NCBI GenBank assembly: GCA_963680875.1
Contig: OY804579.1
Location: 37,029,397 to 37,093,396 of the forward strand
DNA: 64,000 nucleotides
DNA from: Bathymodiolus brooksi
Lineage: Eukaryota; Mollusca; Bivalvia; Mytilida; Modiolidae
Direction of reading: 5' to 3'
Shown here: in pieces, positions 63,960 to 64,000 of the stretch
Layout: each line of letters starts with the position of its first letter
Position numbering within the stretch: the stretch's first letter is position 1
Translations under genes and position numbers: made by a program
Notes under the pieces: generated by a model
Seen by the model: only the letters and a program-made list of their open reading frames with translations
Told to the model about the DNA's origin: nothing
Database searches by the model: none

Positions 63960-64000
63960 ACCGCATCGGTGGTGTATTGGTTAGCGTGGTCGCCTCGAGT
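63960..64000 (+). repeat. Second-family SINE head, cut by window edge
   Basis: GGTGGTGTATTGGTTAGCGT followed by GGTCGCCT looks like a tRNA A-box region, as in the heads at 30195-30500 and 46750-47125. Confidence 0.5.

Overview
This window is nuclear DNA from an invertebrate animal, most likely a bivalve mollusc. It is AT-rich and intron-dominated. It is packed with SINEs sharing the bivalve-style GGCATTAAACACCATAACCCTAACCC tail, with elements ending in AGGTGAGCT, and with very large minisatellites. There is no bacterial-style gene organisation, and nearly all long open frames are artefacts of tandem repeats.

One real protein-coding gene is visible. Seventeen exons on the minus strand (47650 down to 4318) join in a continuous 756-codon frame with matching phases and consensus splice sites. 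They encode the N-terminal and central part of an orthologue of TMEM94 (ERMA), a P-type-ATPase-like protein of the endoplasmic reticulum linked to Mg2+ transport. The start-codon exon was not found (it lies to the right), and the C-terminal part (rest of the P domain and the last membrane helices) lies beyond the left edge. One segment between exons 10 and 11 that vertebrate proteins have was not located. Exons are about 5% of the 43-kb span.

Layout from left to right: 1-582 end of an AGGTGAGCT element; 870-4300 TIR element with 8-bp target duplications and a 33-copy palindromic satellite; 4318-9084 exons 17 to 13; 9518-13914 TA-flanked element filled with a 43-bp satellite and split by an AGGTGAGCT element; 14032-15032 exons 12 and 11 plus a decayed partial copy of exon 12; 16075-16716 75-bp satellite; 20914-25947 5-kb, 35-bp satellite; 28005-28468 58-bp satellite born from the exon 10 splice donor; 28469-33464 exons 10 to 6 with a foldback element carrying a RecQ-like helicase fragment; 35060-36493 50-bp satellite; 36783-39059 exons 5 and 4 around a 35-bp satellite; 39939-42538 TTAA-flanked element; 43525-47650 exons 3 to 1; 47955-55452 7.5-kb, 70-bp satellite; 55525-56657 second copy of the 8-bp-TSD element; 57716-59406 another AGGTGAGCT element; 61539-63902 CGAAA-rich foldback element.

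The most unusual content is structural. At least nine independent minisatellites occupy roughly a third of the window. Several lie immediately downstream of 5' splice sites, and at least one was generated from an exon-intron junction. I found no complete new enzymatic system; the candidate novelties are the satellite-bearing transposons, the AG-free polypyrimidine intron block and the junction-derived satellite.
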